From assembly GCA_025934495.1 (NCBI GenBank), contig JAICXY010000020.1, positions 1-40,318 on the forward strand: DNA of 40,318 nt, given 5' to 3'. A program made the position numbers and the translations under genes. Shown here in pieces: positions 17,627 to 26,866 of the stretch (the first letter of the stretch is position 1; each line of letters begins with the position of its first letter). The stretch is from Candidatus Nitrosocosmicus sp. GTDB lineage: Archaea; Thermoproteota; Nitrososphaeria; Nitrososphaerales; Nitrososphaeraceae. The notes below the pieces were generated by a model. It searched no databases and was not told the DNA's origin. It saw nothing but the letters and a program-made list of their open reading frames with translations.

Positions 17627-17722
17627 ACTTTCGAATAACTCAACAAATTTAGCTGGATTACCATCCTTAATCCTTTATGGTGGGTTGGCCTTCTTACAAT
17701 AGGTACTTCCTTGGTTCGACAT
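17543..17722 (-). pseudogene. Small coding relic with an internal stop
   Basis: The minus-strand frame from the ATG at 17722 reads MSNQGSTYCKKANPP, a TAA, then RIKDGNPAKFVELFESALSN and NYEIRFLLTEICNNK to a stop at 17543. The uninterrupted protein-like text after the stop suggests a former gene of about 60 codons. It overlaps the right part of the MITE-like element, so one of the two readings may be coincidental. Family not recognised. Confidence 0.35.
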
Positions 17723-18045
17723 GGTGAGATCCTTTTTTCATATGATTTTCTTGATAGATTGGACTGACCTAGAAAGAATGAATAAAAACAAGAATGAAGC
17801 TATTCATATTTTTAGATTCTTTCATACTCATTATTGTAGATTACATCTGTATATCATTTCATCTGCCATATAGACAAATTGAGGGAATAATCAAGGCTAC
17901 AGGAAAAAAAACGTCTACCGGCTAATCCAAAGTTATGGTCATACTTTTAACCCTACCATTTATTAACAACAATTATATTTAAAAATTGTAATAAAAGGTA
18001 TTTACGACCATTTAAATCTCGAAATCATTTGAAAGAACGTTGTTT

Positions 18046-18792
18046 CTATTTATTAATTAAAGGCAACAACAGTTGAGACAATTCTTTTGGTGCTGTAATT
18101 ATTGCATCATGACCTTTTCTAAGCTCATAGTAATCCCAATCTGATGATGATGCTTCTTCTTCTGTTTTTTCTTCTACAGTTCTCTTAAACATCGACTCCC
18201 CAAAATCAGTGAATGTGATAAATGTTTTTGGTATTTCACTAAATTTGATATTTTTTATAATCAAAGGTTCATCATGGGTATGAAAAGGCATTGGGCATAG
18301 ACGACTTTTCATCCAATTTATGTCGTCTGGAGCAGTAACCCCAAATTCTTGTGGTGTGTAAGAGGCAACGAGCCATTCTTTATCTTTTTCTTTTAAGGAT
18401 CTTTGTTCATAGACACCCTTTAATCCAAGAACTAGATCAAAGGCACTTTTGCCATCTTGAGGAATATATGCATCAAGAAAGATCATGGATTTAATCCGAT
18501 GAGGTAAAGTATTGGCTACTCCTCCAATGACCATACCACCATAGCTATGACCTATTAAGACAACGTCATCAAGGTCTTGAAATTCAAATAGCTGAACAAC
18601 GTCTTTTACATGAGTAGATAAATTTATCTTTTGGCATAGTAAATGACTCCTTTCCCCCAAACCCGTAAGAGTAGGAGTATATATTTCGTTATTGTCTCTC
18701 TTTAGAAAGGGAACAAGTTTTTTCCAACACCATCCTCCATGGCAAGATCCATGAACTAGAACAATTGTATTAGGTATAGAAAACATAGTCAT
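18046..18792 (-). CDS. Alpha/beta hydrolase of the esterase / hydroxynitrile-lyase-like family
   Basis: 248 residues. The N-terminal VLVHGSCHGGWCWKKLVPFL oxyanion segment, nucleophile Ser83 in GHSYGG and a C-terminal ELRKGHDAIITAP with the catalytic His are the pattern of the salicylate-esterase, methylesterase and hydroxynitrile-lyase-like group. An Asp in the TFTDFGESM region is the likely third member of the triad. The length is normal for the family (about 240-270). It is cytoplasmic and probably hydrolyses a small ester; the substrate is unknown. A Glu-rich patch (EEKTEEEASSSDWDYY) before the catalytic His is unusual. The gene stands alone, with a MITE about 85 bases upstream of its start. 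Confidence 0.88.
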   Translation of the reverse strand: MTMFSIPNTIVLVHGSCHGGWCWKKLVPFLKRDNNEIYTPTLTGLGERSHLLCQKINLSTHVKDVVQLFEFQDLDDVVLIGHSYGGMVIGGVANTLPHRIKSMIFLDAYIPQDGKSAFDLVLGLKGVYEQRSLKEKDKEWLVASYTPQEFGVTAPDDINWMKSRLCPMPFHTHDEPLIIKNIKFSEIPKTFITFTDFGESMFKRTVEEKTEEEASSSDWDYYELRKGHDAIITAPKELSQLLLPLINK

Positions 18793-18875
18793 TACTCTTG
18801 ATTCTAAATATTAAAGACATTGCAAGTAAAATGGATGACCAAAACACAATCTTATTTCTTGACCATGCACTTTAT

Positions 18876-19062
18876 GGCTCGGTTAACTTAAGGATTTTTT
18901 CCATCATACTTGCTATCAATGATAAAATAAATTTATACAAATTTTTGTAAATTAATTTATACTTTATTATGCTCAAAATATCATGATTTTATTGAAATTG
19001 GGTGGAAATAGATATTTTGAATAGACTAACTATTCTAAAAAAAACCTTAAGTTAACAGAGCC
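18876..19062. mobile_element. 187-bp MITE with IS6-like ends
   Basis: GGCTCGGTTAACTTAAGG (18876-18893) and CCTTAAGTTAACAGAGCC (19045-19062) are inverted repeats matching at 17 of 18 positions. The interior is AT-rich and non-coding. The ends resemble those of the IS6-like element at 26867-27554 (GGCTCGGTTCATTTAAC), so that family probably mobilised it. No 8-bp target duplication is visible. Confidence 0.7.
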
Positions 19063-19070
19063 CAACCATT

Positions 19071-19116
19071 GTTACTAATTTATATATCTAGTTCGGTGAG
19101 AATAACTATAAATTTG
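19071..19116 (+). repeat. Dispersed intergenic repeat, copy 4
   Basis: GTTACTAATTTATATATCTA, then GTTCGGTGAGAATAACTATA and AATTTG. It aligns end to end with the minus-strand copy at 13827-13872 and begins only a few bases after the MITE. Confidence 0.6.
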
Positions 19117-19323
19117 ATTATATTTCAAATATTTTTAGTGGTAATTTATTAATTATACACTTGCAGTTATTTATCCAATACTATCGTAACTCTATTACAT
19201 CCATGTAATGGGGAAACTATTGGAATTAATATCTTATTAATTCTTTAGTATATACCACTTCCACTTTAAACAATAACTAATCTTAATACGTTGTTAAAAA
19301 AATGATGCAATTTTAAAAATACC

Positions 19324-21054
19324 TTATTCAATAATGGGTAAACTAAAACCAAATGTGGCGCCCTTTCCATCTTTATTATTGTTAGCATATATCTGTCCAT
19401 CATGCGCCTCTATGATGTTTTTGGAGATGTATAGTCCTAAACCGGTTCCCCCTTTTGATTTGGTAGCAAATTTTGAGAAAAGTTTTGGAAGAATAATCTG
19501 ATCTATTCCACATCCTGTATCCTTAACACTGATGTTTACTTTATTCTCGTTATATTTTTTTTCTATTATAATGTATATGAAACCTTTATTTGTGAACTTG
19601 ATAGCATTATTTAGTAAATTAGAAATAACTTGGTTTATCCTAGTTCTGTCTGCAAATACCGATATATTATATTTATTTTTATTTTCTCCATCTTCTTCTT
19701 CTTTTTTTTCATTAGGTTTACTCAAGTATATAAACTTGGATATTATTTTTACATTTTCATTGTCAAGTTGATTATTATAATCGTCAATTAAATCGTATAT
19801 TAGATCACTTAAATTAAACAATTCTTTATTTAGGTTCAGATTATTAGTTTCGATTTTTGTAACATCTAAAATATCGTTTGTTAGTTGATTTAGTTTTTTT
19901 GCATTTCTATTAATTGTTTTTATTATATTGTAAAATTCATTTTCATCAGGTTTATACTTCAATAAAATACCCGATAATCCTAATATTGGTTGTATAGGAT
20001 TTTTAAGTTCATGAGCTGCTATATGAACAAAATCTTTTTGTAATTCTTCAGATTCTTTTAATTTCTTTACCAGTTCTGATTGTTTCCAGAAACTTTCAAA
20101 TATTGATGTATAGGATAATACGGTTGCCCTGCTGTTAGAATAGGTTGCAAATCCTATCGACTCACTAAAAGTATCTTTTGAATCATCTTTTAATTCTATA
20201 ACTAGAGATTCTTTTCTATCTATTATTATAATGGTAGATGTGGTTGTCGAATCTGTTTCAATATATCTAACCTGAGTATGAAAGGAATCTAATAAAGTCT
20301 TTATTTTCTGTTGTTCTGCAATATGATAATCATTTATTGAAGAGGTCAAAATTCTAATATTTAAATCATTGTTGTTGTTGTTGTTGCTGCAGTGGTTTGC
20401 CGTTACTTCTTTTATTAGATATGATATCCCAATTTTTATTTGACGATATATTGCATTGATTGTAGGAATAATTAGCATTATTTCGGTTACAGCTGATTTT
20501 ACCAATTTTAGATAGAGATTTTGTATTTTAATAGGATCTATTATAGTTTCTATAATATCAGGTTTAATTCCTTGTTCTATTTCTCGTATTTTTTGTTCTG
20601 CAGGAATTGCTTTGTTCCATAGATTTTCAAACATATACTGTTGCGCATCTACAATCCCCTTTACGCTAGTTACAATGGCGTGTGATAATGGATCTGCTTC
20701 CTGTGAGACACCATGAAGCATTACCGCTTTTCCATCAGCTATTGCAAAATTGGTTCTAACTCCGTCTAGATGGCGAAGCCCACCAACTTCCATCAACTTT
20801 TTACAATATTGGATATTGTCAACTGTGACCTCGGTCACACCTCTTAATTTTATGCCTCTTTTTTTAAGCGATATGTAACCAGTCCAAATTGGTTCGTAAA
20901 GTACATTGAGAGCAGGACCGTCTTTATCAATTGATCCATCCAAACTTTCCTCTATCCATAAAAAAGTTTCTAATGTCTTTTTGATAATGTTATCATTACC
21001 AATCAATATTTCTGTCTTTTCGGGTTCTGATATTTCATTATCTGGAAAAACCAT
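19324..21054 (-). CDS. Sensor histidine kinase with TrmB/PLD-like sensor region
   Basis: 576 residues, no membrane segment. Residues about 25-335 form a two-part sensor region. The phrases RGVTEVTVDNIQYCKKLMEV, LRHLDGVRTNFAIADGKAVM and later IIIIDRKESLVIEL resemble the effector-binding, phospholipase-D-like domain of archaeal TrmB regulators. The kinase core follows: H-box His348 (HIAAHELKNPIQPI), N-box VISNLLNNAIKFT, G1 DTGCGI, F-box region and G2 GTGLGLYISKNIIEAHDG. It should autophosphorylate on His348 in the cytoplasm; no response regulator is adjacent. An acidic, Lys/Asn-rich insertion (NEKKEEEDGENKNKY) lies in the ATPase part. The ATG at 21054 lies 30 bases from the centre of a perfect TATA palindrome, suggesting a leaderless message. 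Confidence 0.9.
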   Translation of the reverse strand: MVFPDNEISEPEKTEILIGNDNIIKKTLETFLWIEESLDGSIDKDGPALNVLYEPIWTGYISLKKRGIKLRGVTEVTVDNIQYCKKLMEVGGLRHLDGVRTNFAIADGKAVMLHGVSQEADPLSHAIVTSVKGIVDAQQYMFENLWNKAIPAEQKIREIEQGIKPDIIETIIDPIKIQNLYLKLVKSAVTEIMLIIPTINAIYRQIKIGISYLIKEVTANHCSNNNNNNDLNIRILTSSINDYHIAEQQKIKTLLDSFHTQVRYIETDSTTTSTIIIIDRKESLVIELKDDSKDTFSESIGFATYSNSRATVLSYTSIFESFWKQSELVKKLKESEELQKDFVHIAAHELKNPIQPILGLSGILLKYKPDENEFYNIIKTINRNAKKLNQLTNDILDVTKIETNNLNLNKELFNLSDLIYDLIDDYNNQLDNENVKIISKFIYLSKPNEKKEEEDGENKNKYNISVFADRTRINQVISNLLNNAIKFTNKGFIYIIIEKKYNENKVNISVKDTGCGIDQIILPKLFSKFATKSKGGTGLGLYISKNIIEAHDGQIYANNNKDGKGATFGFSLPIIE

Positions 21055-21074
21055 TAGGGATTATAGATTTTTAA

Positions 21075-21094
21075 TTTGCTTATATATAAGCAAA
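21075..21094 (-). promoter_or_regulatory. Perfect 20-bp palindrome containing the kinase TATA box
   Basis: TTTGCTTATATATAAGCAAA is a perfect palindrome centred 30 bases upstream of the kinase ATG. Its middle is a canonical TATA element. A regulator binding this palindrome would block TBP access, so it is a good operator candidate. Confidence 0.55.
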
Positions 21095-21176
21095 ATATCA
21101 AAAATTTTGGATAAAAACTAGTCAAAATAAGATCTTTGCGTATGCCATCATAATTAAATGATAATGTTATTATAAT

Positions 21177-21247
21177 GTTACTAAAAATAATAACTAGTTC
21201 GGTGGGATTTAGTTCTGGATGGTATATAGGTTCGGTTAAATTTAGAA
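21177..21247 (+). repeat. Dispersed intergenic repeat, copy 5 (double-core form)
   Basis: GTTACTAAAAATAATAACTA, then GTTCGGTGGGATTTAGTTC and, 34 bases after the first core, GTTCGGTTAAATTTAGAAC. The first part matches copy 1 (6676) and the double-core part matches copy 7 (39806). It lies about 120 bases upstream of the kinase start. Confidence 0.6.
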
Positions 21248-21318
21248 CATTTACTTAAAGTAAAATTACATAATTATCAAAAAATTATAATATATTAGAA
21301 AAAATAATTGTTGTTTCT

Positions 21319-22278
21319 TTATGAATTGATCTCTAAAACAACCTTACCTCTTGGGTGCACATCTTTAACATAATCAAGTGCCTCTGCAGTCTCATCAAGT
21401 GAAAATGTTTTATCGATGTTTATCTTTATATTGTTTTGATCAACCCATTTTGCTAATTGAGTTAACCTCTCTCTATTAACTTGAGTTAGCAGAAATATAG
21501 CTTTTACACCAAAGTGTTGCATAAGATCAGTATTTGGTTGCTCTAGCATTGACACAATTATACCACCTTTCTTTAAAACATTAAAAGATTTTGTATAAGT
21601 CTGACCTCCTACTGTATCGTAAACTGCATCATAATCATTGACCATCTTCTCAAAGTCCTGTTTTTTGTAGTCTATTGTTTCATCTGCCCCTAGGCTTTGG
21701 ACATAATCTGCATCGTCCGAATTTACTGTTGTTGCAACAAAAGCACCCAATTTCTTTGCAAATTGTATTGCTACCGAGCCAATTCCACCAGCACCCCCAT
21801 GAATCAGTATTTTCTGACCTTGCGATAAATTCATATTTTCTACCAAAGCTTGCCATGCACTAACACCTACCAAAGGTAAAGCTGCTGCCTCTTCAAAGCT
21901 CAAGTTCTTTGGTTTGAGAGCAATATTATCTGCATTTGTAACAGCCACTTCTGCAAATGCGCCTGACCCTCCTTTTGTTACTGAAGCCTGTCCATATACT
22001 TCATCTCCTTGTTTTAAATCAGATGTAGAAATATCTTGACCGCTACCAACATCTTTGATAATTCCAGATAAGTCCATTCCCAATGTTGCTGGAAATTGAA
22101 GTGGTGTCATTTGTTGCATGTAGCCTTCACGAATTTTCCAATCTACTGGATTTACACCTGATGCCTTTACATCAACCAAAATCTTTCCTGAGGATGTAGG
22201 TAGAGAAGCAGCAGATGTATTTTGATTTATTTCTATCACATCACTACTTCCATATCTGTTGATTTGAGCTGATTTCAT
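21319..22278 (-). CDS. NADP-dependent quinone-oxidoreductase-like MDR protein
   Basis: 319 residues, the normal size for zinc-free medium-chain dehydrogenases. The N-terminal catalytic domain shows KASGVNPVDWKIREG and PATLGMDLSGIIKDVG. The Rossmann part has HGGAGGIGSVAIQFAKKLGA with the nucleotide-binding GxGxxG-type motif, then YDAVYDTVGG and a C-terminal HPRGKVVLEI. No structural or catalytic zinc Cys ligands are seen. It should reduce quinones or enones with NADPH in the cytoplasm, a typical detoxification role; the substrate is unassigned. It is on the same strand as the kinase but starts 610 bases beyond the symporter, with its own gap upstream. Confidence 0.9.
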   Translation of the reverse strand: MKSAQINRYGSSDVIEINQNTSAASLPTSSGKILVDVKASGVNPVDWKIREGYMQQMTPLQFPATLGMDLSGIIKDVGSGQDISTSDLKQGDEVYGQASVTKGGSGAFAEVAVTNADNIALKPKNLSFEEAAALPLVGVSAWQALVENMNLSQGQKILIHGGAGGIGSVAIQFAKKLGAFVATTVNSDDADYVQSLGADETIDYKKQDFEKMVNDYDAVYDTVGGQTYTKSFNVLKKGGIIVSMLEQPNTDLMQHFGVKAIFLLTQVNRERLTQLAKWVDQNNIKINIDKTFSLDETAEALDYVKDVHPRGKVVLEINS

Positions 22279-22893
22279 AATAAACTCTCAAAATCCATAT
22301 ATAAAAGAATGGTGAATAACTTAAGAAATTATTTTCAATCATAATCTTCATTTAATCTCAATTAATCATCAGTTTGCAACATTAAATCTAACTACAAGAT
22401 GCTGTTCAGTAAGTAAAGTAGGGCCAATAACAGATGCAGTAAAGAATGAAAACAACTTTCAATAACACAATGTTAAGATCAGTCCCTACTTTTGATAGCA
22501 AATGTGACTCAATAAGCAACTAGAATCTAATTGCGTGTATATGTTGGGTCCGGTGGAAATCATTTAAGTCTACATTATTCCATTATAAGAAATGATCTGA
22601 CTTGTTTTAAAAATCTTTATCATAATAGAGTAAATCAATAGTTATTATTTATTTTTCTATATCGATAATAATTATATATATACCTTAGAGAATATTTTGA
22701 ATCATTAATTATATTGTACTTATTCCTATCCATATTTACACCGACCACTATAAAAGCAGCATCGTGATATTTTGAAATCAAAATAACTATTTTTCAATCT
22801 TAGATTGTGAAGATAACAATTGAAAATAAAAAAATAGTATAAAAATAGTTTTAATTATAGGATATCAATAGTTAAAACGCTAGATAAAATATA
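22279..22893. other. Intergenic region with one short repeat copy
   Basis: No coding sequence recognised in 615 bases. A GGGTCCGGTGGAAATCATTT segment at 22546-22565 resembles the core of the dispersed repeat copy at 14985. The AT-rich rest includes likely promoter sequence for the MDR gene near 22290-22330. Confidence 0.5.
22545..22570 (+). repeat. Dispersed intergenic repeat, copy 6 (core only)
   Basis: TGGGTCCGGTGGAAATCATT matches the core of copy 3 (GGGTTCGGTGGAAATCG) with few differences. The outer parts of the repeat are not conserved, so this copy is uncertain. Confidence 0.35.
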
Positions 22894-24405
22894 TCATCGA
22901 TTTTTTACTTTTTTTGAAAGCATAACTTTTTTATGGATTAAAGCACTTAAACCAAAAGATATTACCAAATTAAATACAAGTGAGATTATTGCAATATACA
23001 ATGGGCCAAAAGGAGTATTGAAAACCGATGATGTAAGTACTCCAAAATTATTTGCATATTCAAGCATAAAAATACCAGAAAAAACGCCCACAAGCAAACC
23101 GGCAATCAAAGGTTGTTTTCTTAAAGACTTTATATAAAGACCAAAGAACACTGCAGGTAAAATTTGAACGATGATGATAGTTCCCAAAAGTTGAAGAGAT
23201 ATAGCATATGTTGCTGGTACTATAAAAACAAAACCAAGTGCTATAAACTTGAAAATAGTGGAAAATATTTTTGTAATTTTAATTTCAGATTGAGGTGACA
23301 TATTTGGTTTAATTTCTTTTATAATATTTCGAGTAAGAAGATTTGCTTGTGCCATTGCCATAATCGCTGCAGGCACTAAGCCCCCTATGAAAATTCCAAG
23401 TAGAGCTATTCCTGAAAACCACCCTGGCATTGAATAGACAATCAAAGATGGAACAACAAGTATACCCCGAGAGCTTTCAGGAAATTCAGACAAATAATGC
23501 ATTGCAGAAGGGACTGCAAAAACAAGAATTCCCATAAGCGCGAAAATAGCAAGTCCCACACCATAAAGTGGTAGTAACGCAGTACTTAATCTAAGATTAT
23601 GAACACTTTTGGAACTTAATACAGCATTTATAGCATGAGGATAAAGGTAGAGGGCAAGTGCGCTACCTAACACTAGAGTGGAATACGCTGGAACCATTGA
23701 ATTTGACAGAGTAACATAATTTGCTTTTTTAATTTCTTTAAATGCAGTATCAAAACCACCGACTATACTCATTGGAACTACTATAATAACGGCAATTACG
23801 GTTATCCAAATAAGAATATCTTTAAAGATAGAAGTAAGTGTAGCACCACGTAATCCACTAGTATATGTAAATGCAGCTAAAATCACAAATGCAATCAACA
23901 GCGATAACTCCTCAGCTATCTTAGAGTTACCTATACCTGAAAGCATTACAGTAAGAACTGATTGCATCCCTACTATTTGTAATGCAATATATGGCAGTAG
24001 AGATACGATTCCGGTAATTGCAATTAAAATAGATAAAACATTACTGCCAAACCTATCCTTTACAAAATCAGAAGCAGTGATATAGCCTTTTTCTTTTGAC
24101 AAAGACCACAACCTAGGCATAGTAATGAGGGCAATAGCAAAAGTCAATGCAACATATGGAATTGCAAAAAAGTAAAGTGAGCCCTTTGCAAATACTCCTG
24201 AAGGAATTGCAATAAAACTATATGCAGTATAAAGATCTGCCCCAACTAAAAAAAATACAAGAGCAGTTCCCAGCTTTCTTCCTGCCAAAGCCCATTCATG
24301 GACATTATCTAGATTACCTCTACGCCAATATTTTCCATAAAATCCTAGACATACAAATAAAACAAATAAACCAATGAAAGGAATCAGACCATCAAAGCCG
24401 ATCAA
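22894..24405 (-). CDS. Sodium:solute symporter (SSS family), monocarboxylate-permease-like
   Basis: 503 residues with about 13 hydrophobic helices. SSS features include the N-terminal [26 protein letters not shown] segment, the [16 protein letters not shown] loop and the Gly/Ala-rich transport helices (for example [20 protein letters not shown]). It overlaps the upstream DUF3311 gene by four bases (ATGA), so the two are translationally coupled. A DUF3311 protein directly before an SSS permease is characteristic of MctP-like monocarboxylate uptake systems. Import of acetate, pyruvate or lactate with sodium is therefore the best guess, but other small solutes cannot be excluded. It acts in the cytoplasmic membrane. 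Confidence 0.88.
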   Translation of the reverse strand: MIGFDGLIPFIGLFVLFVCLGFYGKYWRRGNLDNVHEWALAGRKLGTALVFFLVGADLYTAYSFIAIPSGVFAKGSLYFFAIPYVALTFAIALITMPRLWSLSKEKGYITASDFVKDRFGSNVLSILIAITGIVSLLPYIALQIVGMQSVLTVMLSGIGNSKIAEELSLLIAFVILAAFTYTSGLRGATLTSIFKDILIWITVIAVIIVVPMSIVGGFDTAFKEIKKANYVTLSNSMVPAYSTLVLGSALALYLYPHAINAVLSSKSVHNLRLSTALLPLYGVGLAIFALMGILVFAVPSAMHYLSEFPESSRGILVVPSLIVYSMPGWFSGIALLGIFIGGLVPAAIMAMAQANLLTRNIIKEIKPNMSPQSEIKITKIFSTIFKFIALGFVFIVPATYAISLQLLGTIIIVQILPAVFFGLYIKSLRKQPLIAGLLVGVFSGIFMLEYANNFGVLTSSVFNTPFGPLYIAIISLVFNLVISFGLSALIHKKVMLSKKVKNR

Positions 24406-24650
24406 TTGGATTTGGGCACTCCAGTTGCTGTTGTAGATGGATTTTTTTCTTCTTCTTCTTTATTCATCGAATAGGCAAAAGCCAAATAAAATCCAGAACA
24501 AACTACAAGCCAAACCGTTTGAAACCAGTAAAAAAAAGGAATTCCAAACATAGATGGCATTTCTTTATTGTAAATGGGAACTACGAGGTTAACTGAAGAT
24601 GGAATTAATAGTAAGAGAGCCAAAACTATATACATTGGTTTAATTTTCAT
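24402..24650 (-). CDS. DUF3311 small membrane subunit of the symporter
   Basis: 82 residues with two hydrophobic helices ([20 protein letters not shown] and [20 protein letters not shown]). The signature P-Y-N ... P[12 protein letters not shown] of DUF3311 is present. The tail is charged and cytoplasmic (NKEEEEKN). The stop overlaps the start of the symporter by four bases. It probably assists folding or function of the transporter; the exact role of the family is not established. Confidence 0.85.
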   Translation of the reverse strand: MKIKPMYIVLALLLLIPSSVNLVVPIYNKEMPSMFGIPFFYWFQTVWLVVCSGFYLAFAYSMNKEEEEKNPSTTATGVPKSN

Positions 24651-25095
24651 AAGTTTTGGATAATATTGTCAAAATATAAATATTTGGATTTATTTAGGAA
24701 TCTCCAATAGATATCTTTAATTACCATAAAAATCTTGAAATAGATTGGCAAATTATTTAGACATATTTTGATGGAAGATGAAATGTTGATAACCAAAATA
24801 TACTGCAAGTATCTTCATAGGTACAGATTTTGAAAGAATAAAAGAAATGCAGGTATGACAACTATGGTATTTACAGATATAGCAACTGAGATTGGTGTAA
24901 AATCAAGTGCCAGATATACACCTAACAGAGACTTTTATCATGGTATAGTTTCAGACGCAGTATCTTCATCAGAAAAGATGCACACACTCGCTCTTTACAG
25001 AATATGGGGAGGTTTCTAACGGTTGCATCTACAAATGAGATTATGGATATATGGCATCCAGTTAGATCATAAATAAAAAGAACTTGAAGTAAAAG
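24651..25095. other. Intergenic region with possible decayed HTH-like fragment
   Basis: Near 24865-24915 the plus strand reads VFTDIATEIGVKSSARYT, similar to the VALEIDIKSNAV stretch of the HTH-like relic at 34291. It is followed by several stops. Nothing intact is seen. Confidence 0.3.
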
Positions 25096-25547
25096 ATGAT
25101 TTGTTGTTATTATATACACGTAATACCTCAATATGATCTTGTCCATTATAACAAAGTAAAGGAAGGATTAGGACGTGGTCTTTCTCATCTCATAGAGATT
25201 TTAATGATAATCTAAAATCTGTGGTAGGAGAAAAAGTGGTAATTAAAAAAGACGGAACTGAAAAGAGAGGATCTAAAGTATATTATATATTATCAGAACA
25301 AGCAAAGAAAAAATATCAATTAAAACTACTTGGAATAGGTTATGAATTTGAAAGGAGAAAAAGTATTTACCAGCTGTTGCTTTATTATGATGTTTTTAAA
25401 AGAAGCAATCCACTAACCAAGATGCATCTTGATAGATTTCTAAAGAAAATAGGTACAAGTGCTGATAGTATAAAAAACCTTGAAAATACTTATGAGAAAG
25501 TACTTTATTCATTTAAGATTTTTTTGCAAAATCTCCCATATCAGTAA
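25096..25547 (+). pseudogene. Winged-helix transcriptional regulator broken by a 5-base duplication
   Basis: From the ATG at 25096 the frame reads through YNKVKEGLGRGLSH. At 25184-25193 the sequence CTCATCTCAT carries a tandem copy of CTCAT. Removing one copy joins the text smoothly into SHRDFNDNLKSVVGEKVVIK and on through KRGSKVYYILSEQAKKKYQL to the stop at 25547. This is a winged-helix DNA-binding domain (recognition helix near SHRDFNDNLK, wing near KKDGTEKRGSKVYY) with a helical C-terminus of about 75 residues. As it stands only the downstream part (GTG at 25221, 108 residues) is open, lacking the recognition helix. It is probably inactive unless the duplication is a sequencing error. Confidence 0.65.
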
Positions 25548-25584
25548 AATCAATTGAAATACATGGTTCATCTCCAACTACCCA

Positions 25585-25722
25585 TGCATCATGTGCGGTT
25601 CAGCATGCGTTTACATGATTCTACCGCAGCAAAGAAAATATGAAAAAAAGATAATAATAATAATAATTACTACAACAACAAAATATAAAGAAAAACCTGA
25701 TATTTTAAATTCATGTAGATAA
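25585..25722 (+). pseudogene. Fragment of a small CxxC protein, related to 26361-26564
   Basis: The frame reads CIMCGSACVYMILPQQRKYE and onward through an Ile/Thr-rich tail. The VYMILPQQRK stretch matches VYTMLPQQRK at 26461-26490, and the following AT-rich DNA is similar too. There is no start codon, so it looks like a decayed duplicate. Confidence 0.35.
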
Positions 25723-25735
25723 AGATGATTATTAG

Positions 25736-26128
25736 TTGAATGCTAAAGATTTAATGACTTTAAAGGTTGATGTAGCAAATGAAAATACCACTGTTCAGGA
25801 GATTAGTGCCAAGTTATTTGCAGGAGAGTTCAATGGTCTGCCAATAGTAGACGATAATAACCTTGTAGTTGGTATTGTTACTGCTATCGATGTGCTAAAA
25901 GCCATACAGAAGGGCAAGGCTCTTTACAAGTTTAGAGCCAAAGATATAATGACACCTAATCCCTCTGTAGTAAAAAAAGATACATCAATAGATAAAATAA
26001 TTGATATAATGATTGAAAAAGGAATTATAATGGTTCCTGTTGTAGAAGACCATACTAACAAAATTTTAGGCATTGTTACAAGACTTGATATTATTACAGA
26101 AAAATTGAAAGAAGAGCTGACTCCATAG
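25736..26128 (+). CDS. Protein of two CBS domains
   Basis: 130 residues made of a single tandem CBS pair (about 1-60 and 67-126): GEFNGLPIVDDNNLVVGIVTA, KDIMTPNPSVVKKDTSIDKI and IMVPVVEDHTNKILGIVTRL. CBS pairs (Bateman modules) bind adenosyl compounds such as AMP, ATP or SAM and regulate partner proteins; here no catalytic domain is attached. A stop codon lies directly before the TTG at 25736, so this TTG is the only start that keeps the first CBS motif whole (MNAKDLM). No operon partner. Confidence 0.88.
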   Translation: MNAKDLMTLKVDVANENTTVQEISAKLFAGEFNGLPIVDDNNLVVGIVTAIDVLKAIQKGKALYKFRAKDIMTPNPSVVKKDTSIDKIIDIMIEKGIIMVPVVEDHTNKILGIVTRLDIITEKLKEELTP

Positions 26129-26360
26129 AAAGATATGGAAATTGTAAAATTTTAAATTTGTTTTCTTACTGATTCTAGAATTTTTATTCTTTTGGTGTTT
26201 CAGTATTTCTTTATTTTCCAATTAACTACCGAATAATATAGAAAACAAAGATTTAGCGAAATCAAATTCATTTTTTTATGTCTTTGGAAACAGAAAAACG
26301 GATCTCCAAAAATCCTTTAATTGATACACCAGCTAAATATTGATACCAATAAGCAAAACA

Positions 26361-26564
26361 ATGAGCATTATGTATTGCCACAACTGCAAAGATGTATCTT
26401 CAAAATACCCTGCTTTGTTGACATACTCAAGGTGGAGAAGCGGCTCAACTCACCTTTGAGTTTATACAATGCTACCACAACAAAGAAAAGACGGAAAAAA
26501 TGATAATAACTACTATTGCATCTACAGTATAAAAAAAGAAGAATTACTTGATACAATATTCTAA
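26361..26564 (+). pseudogene. Small zinc-finger-like gene with in-frame TGA
   Basis: From the ATG at 26361: MSIMYCHNCKDVSSKYPALL, TYSRWRSGSTHL, a TGA at 26457-26459, then VYTMLPQQRKDGKN and a tail ending ELLDTIF with TAA. The N-terminal CxxC plus a later His could form half a zinc site. The conserved VYTMLPQQRK after the stop shows that the frame was once continuous. Either it is truncated to 32 residues or it is dead. Confidence 0.45.
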
Positions 26565-26866
26565 AAGATCTATTCACAAATCAAAAATTCTATTTTCACA
26601 AACAGGGCATTTTTTGCCGTAGTCTACTAATATCATTTATAGAATGCATAGTCGACGTCATTCAAAAACAACTTTCACACATTAAAAAATACTTTTTATA
26701 ATTAAATGTAAGAAGTATGCCATATATATCACTTTTATAATATTTTCTATATATTTCTTATAACCAAATAGTAGCAAAAGACATCTGTTATTATGATAGA
26801 AATGCAATTTATGGATTTTGAAATGACATTTAAACAACATATATAAAGATAAAACACCTTTTAATC

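Larger units (their letters stand above)
16872..18045. other. Gap of about 1.2 kb with fragments only
   Basis: No intact recognisable gene. The gap contains the ribosome-site stub after the peptidase gene (AAGGAGGATC at about 16893), a short 40-codon frame at 17069-17191, a MITE-like element at 17495-17626 and an overlapping minus-strand coding relic at 17543-17722. The remainder is AT-rich with no feature seen. Confidence 0.5.

Noticed and set aside
26405-26425. CTGCTTTGTTGACATACTC as a MITE end
   Set aside because: It encodes a conserved-looking part of the small zinc-finger-like gene and has no partner end.
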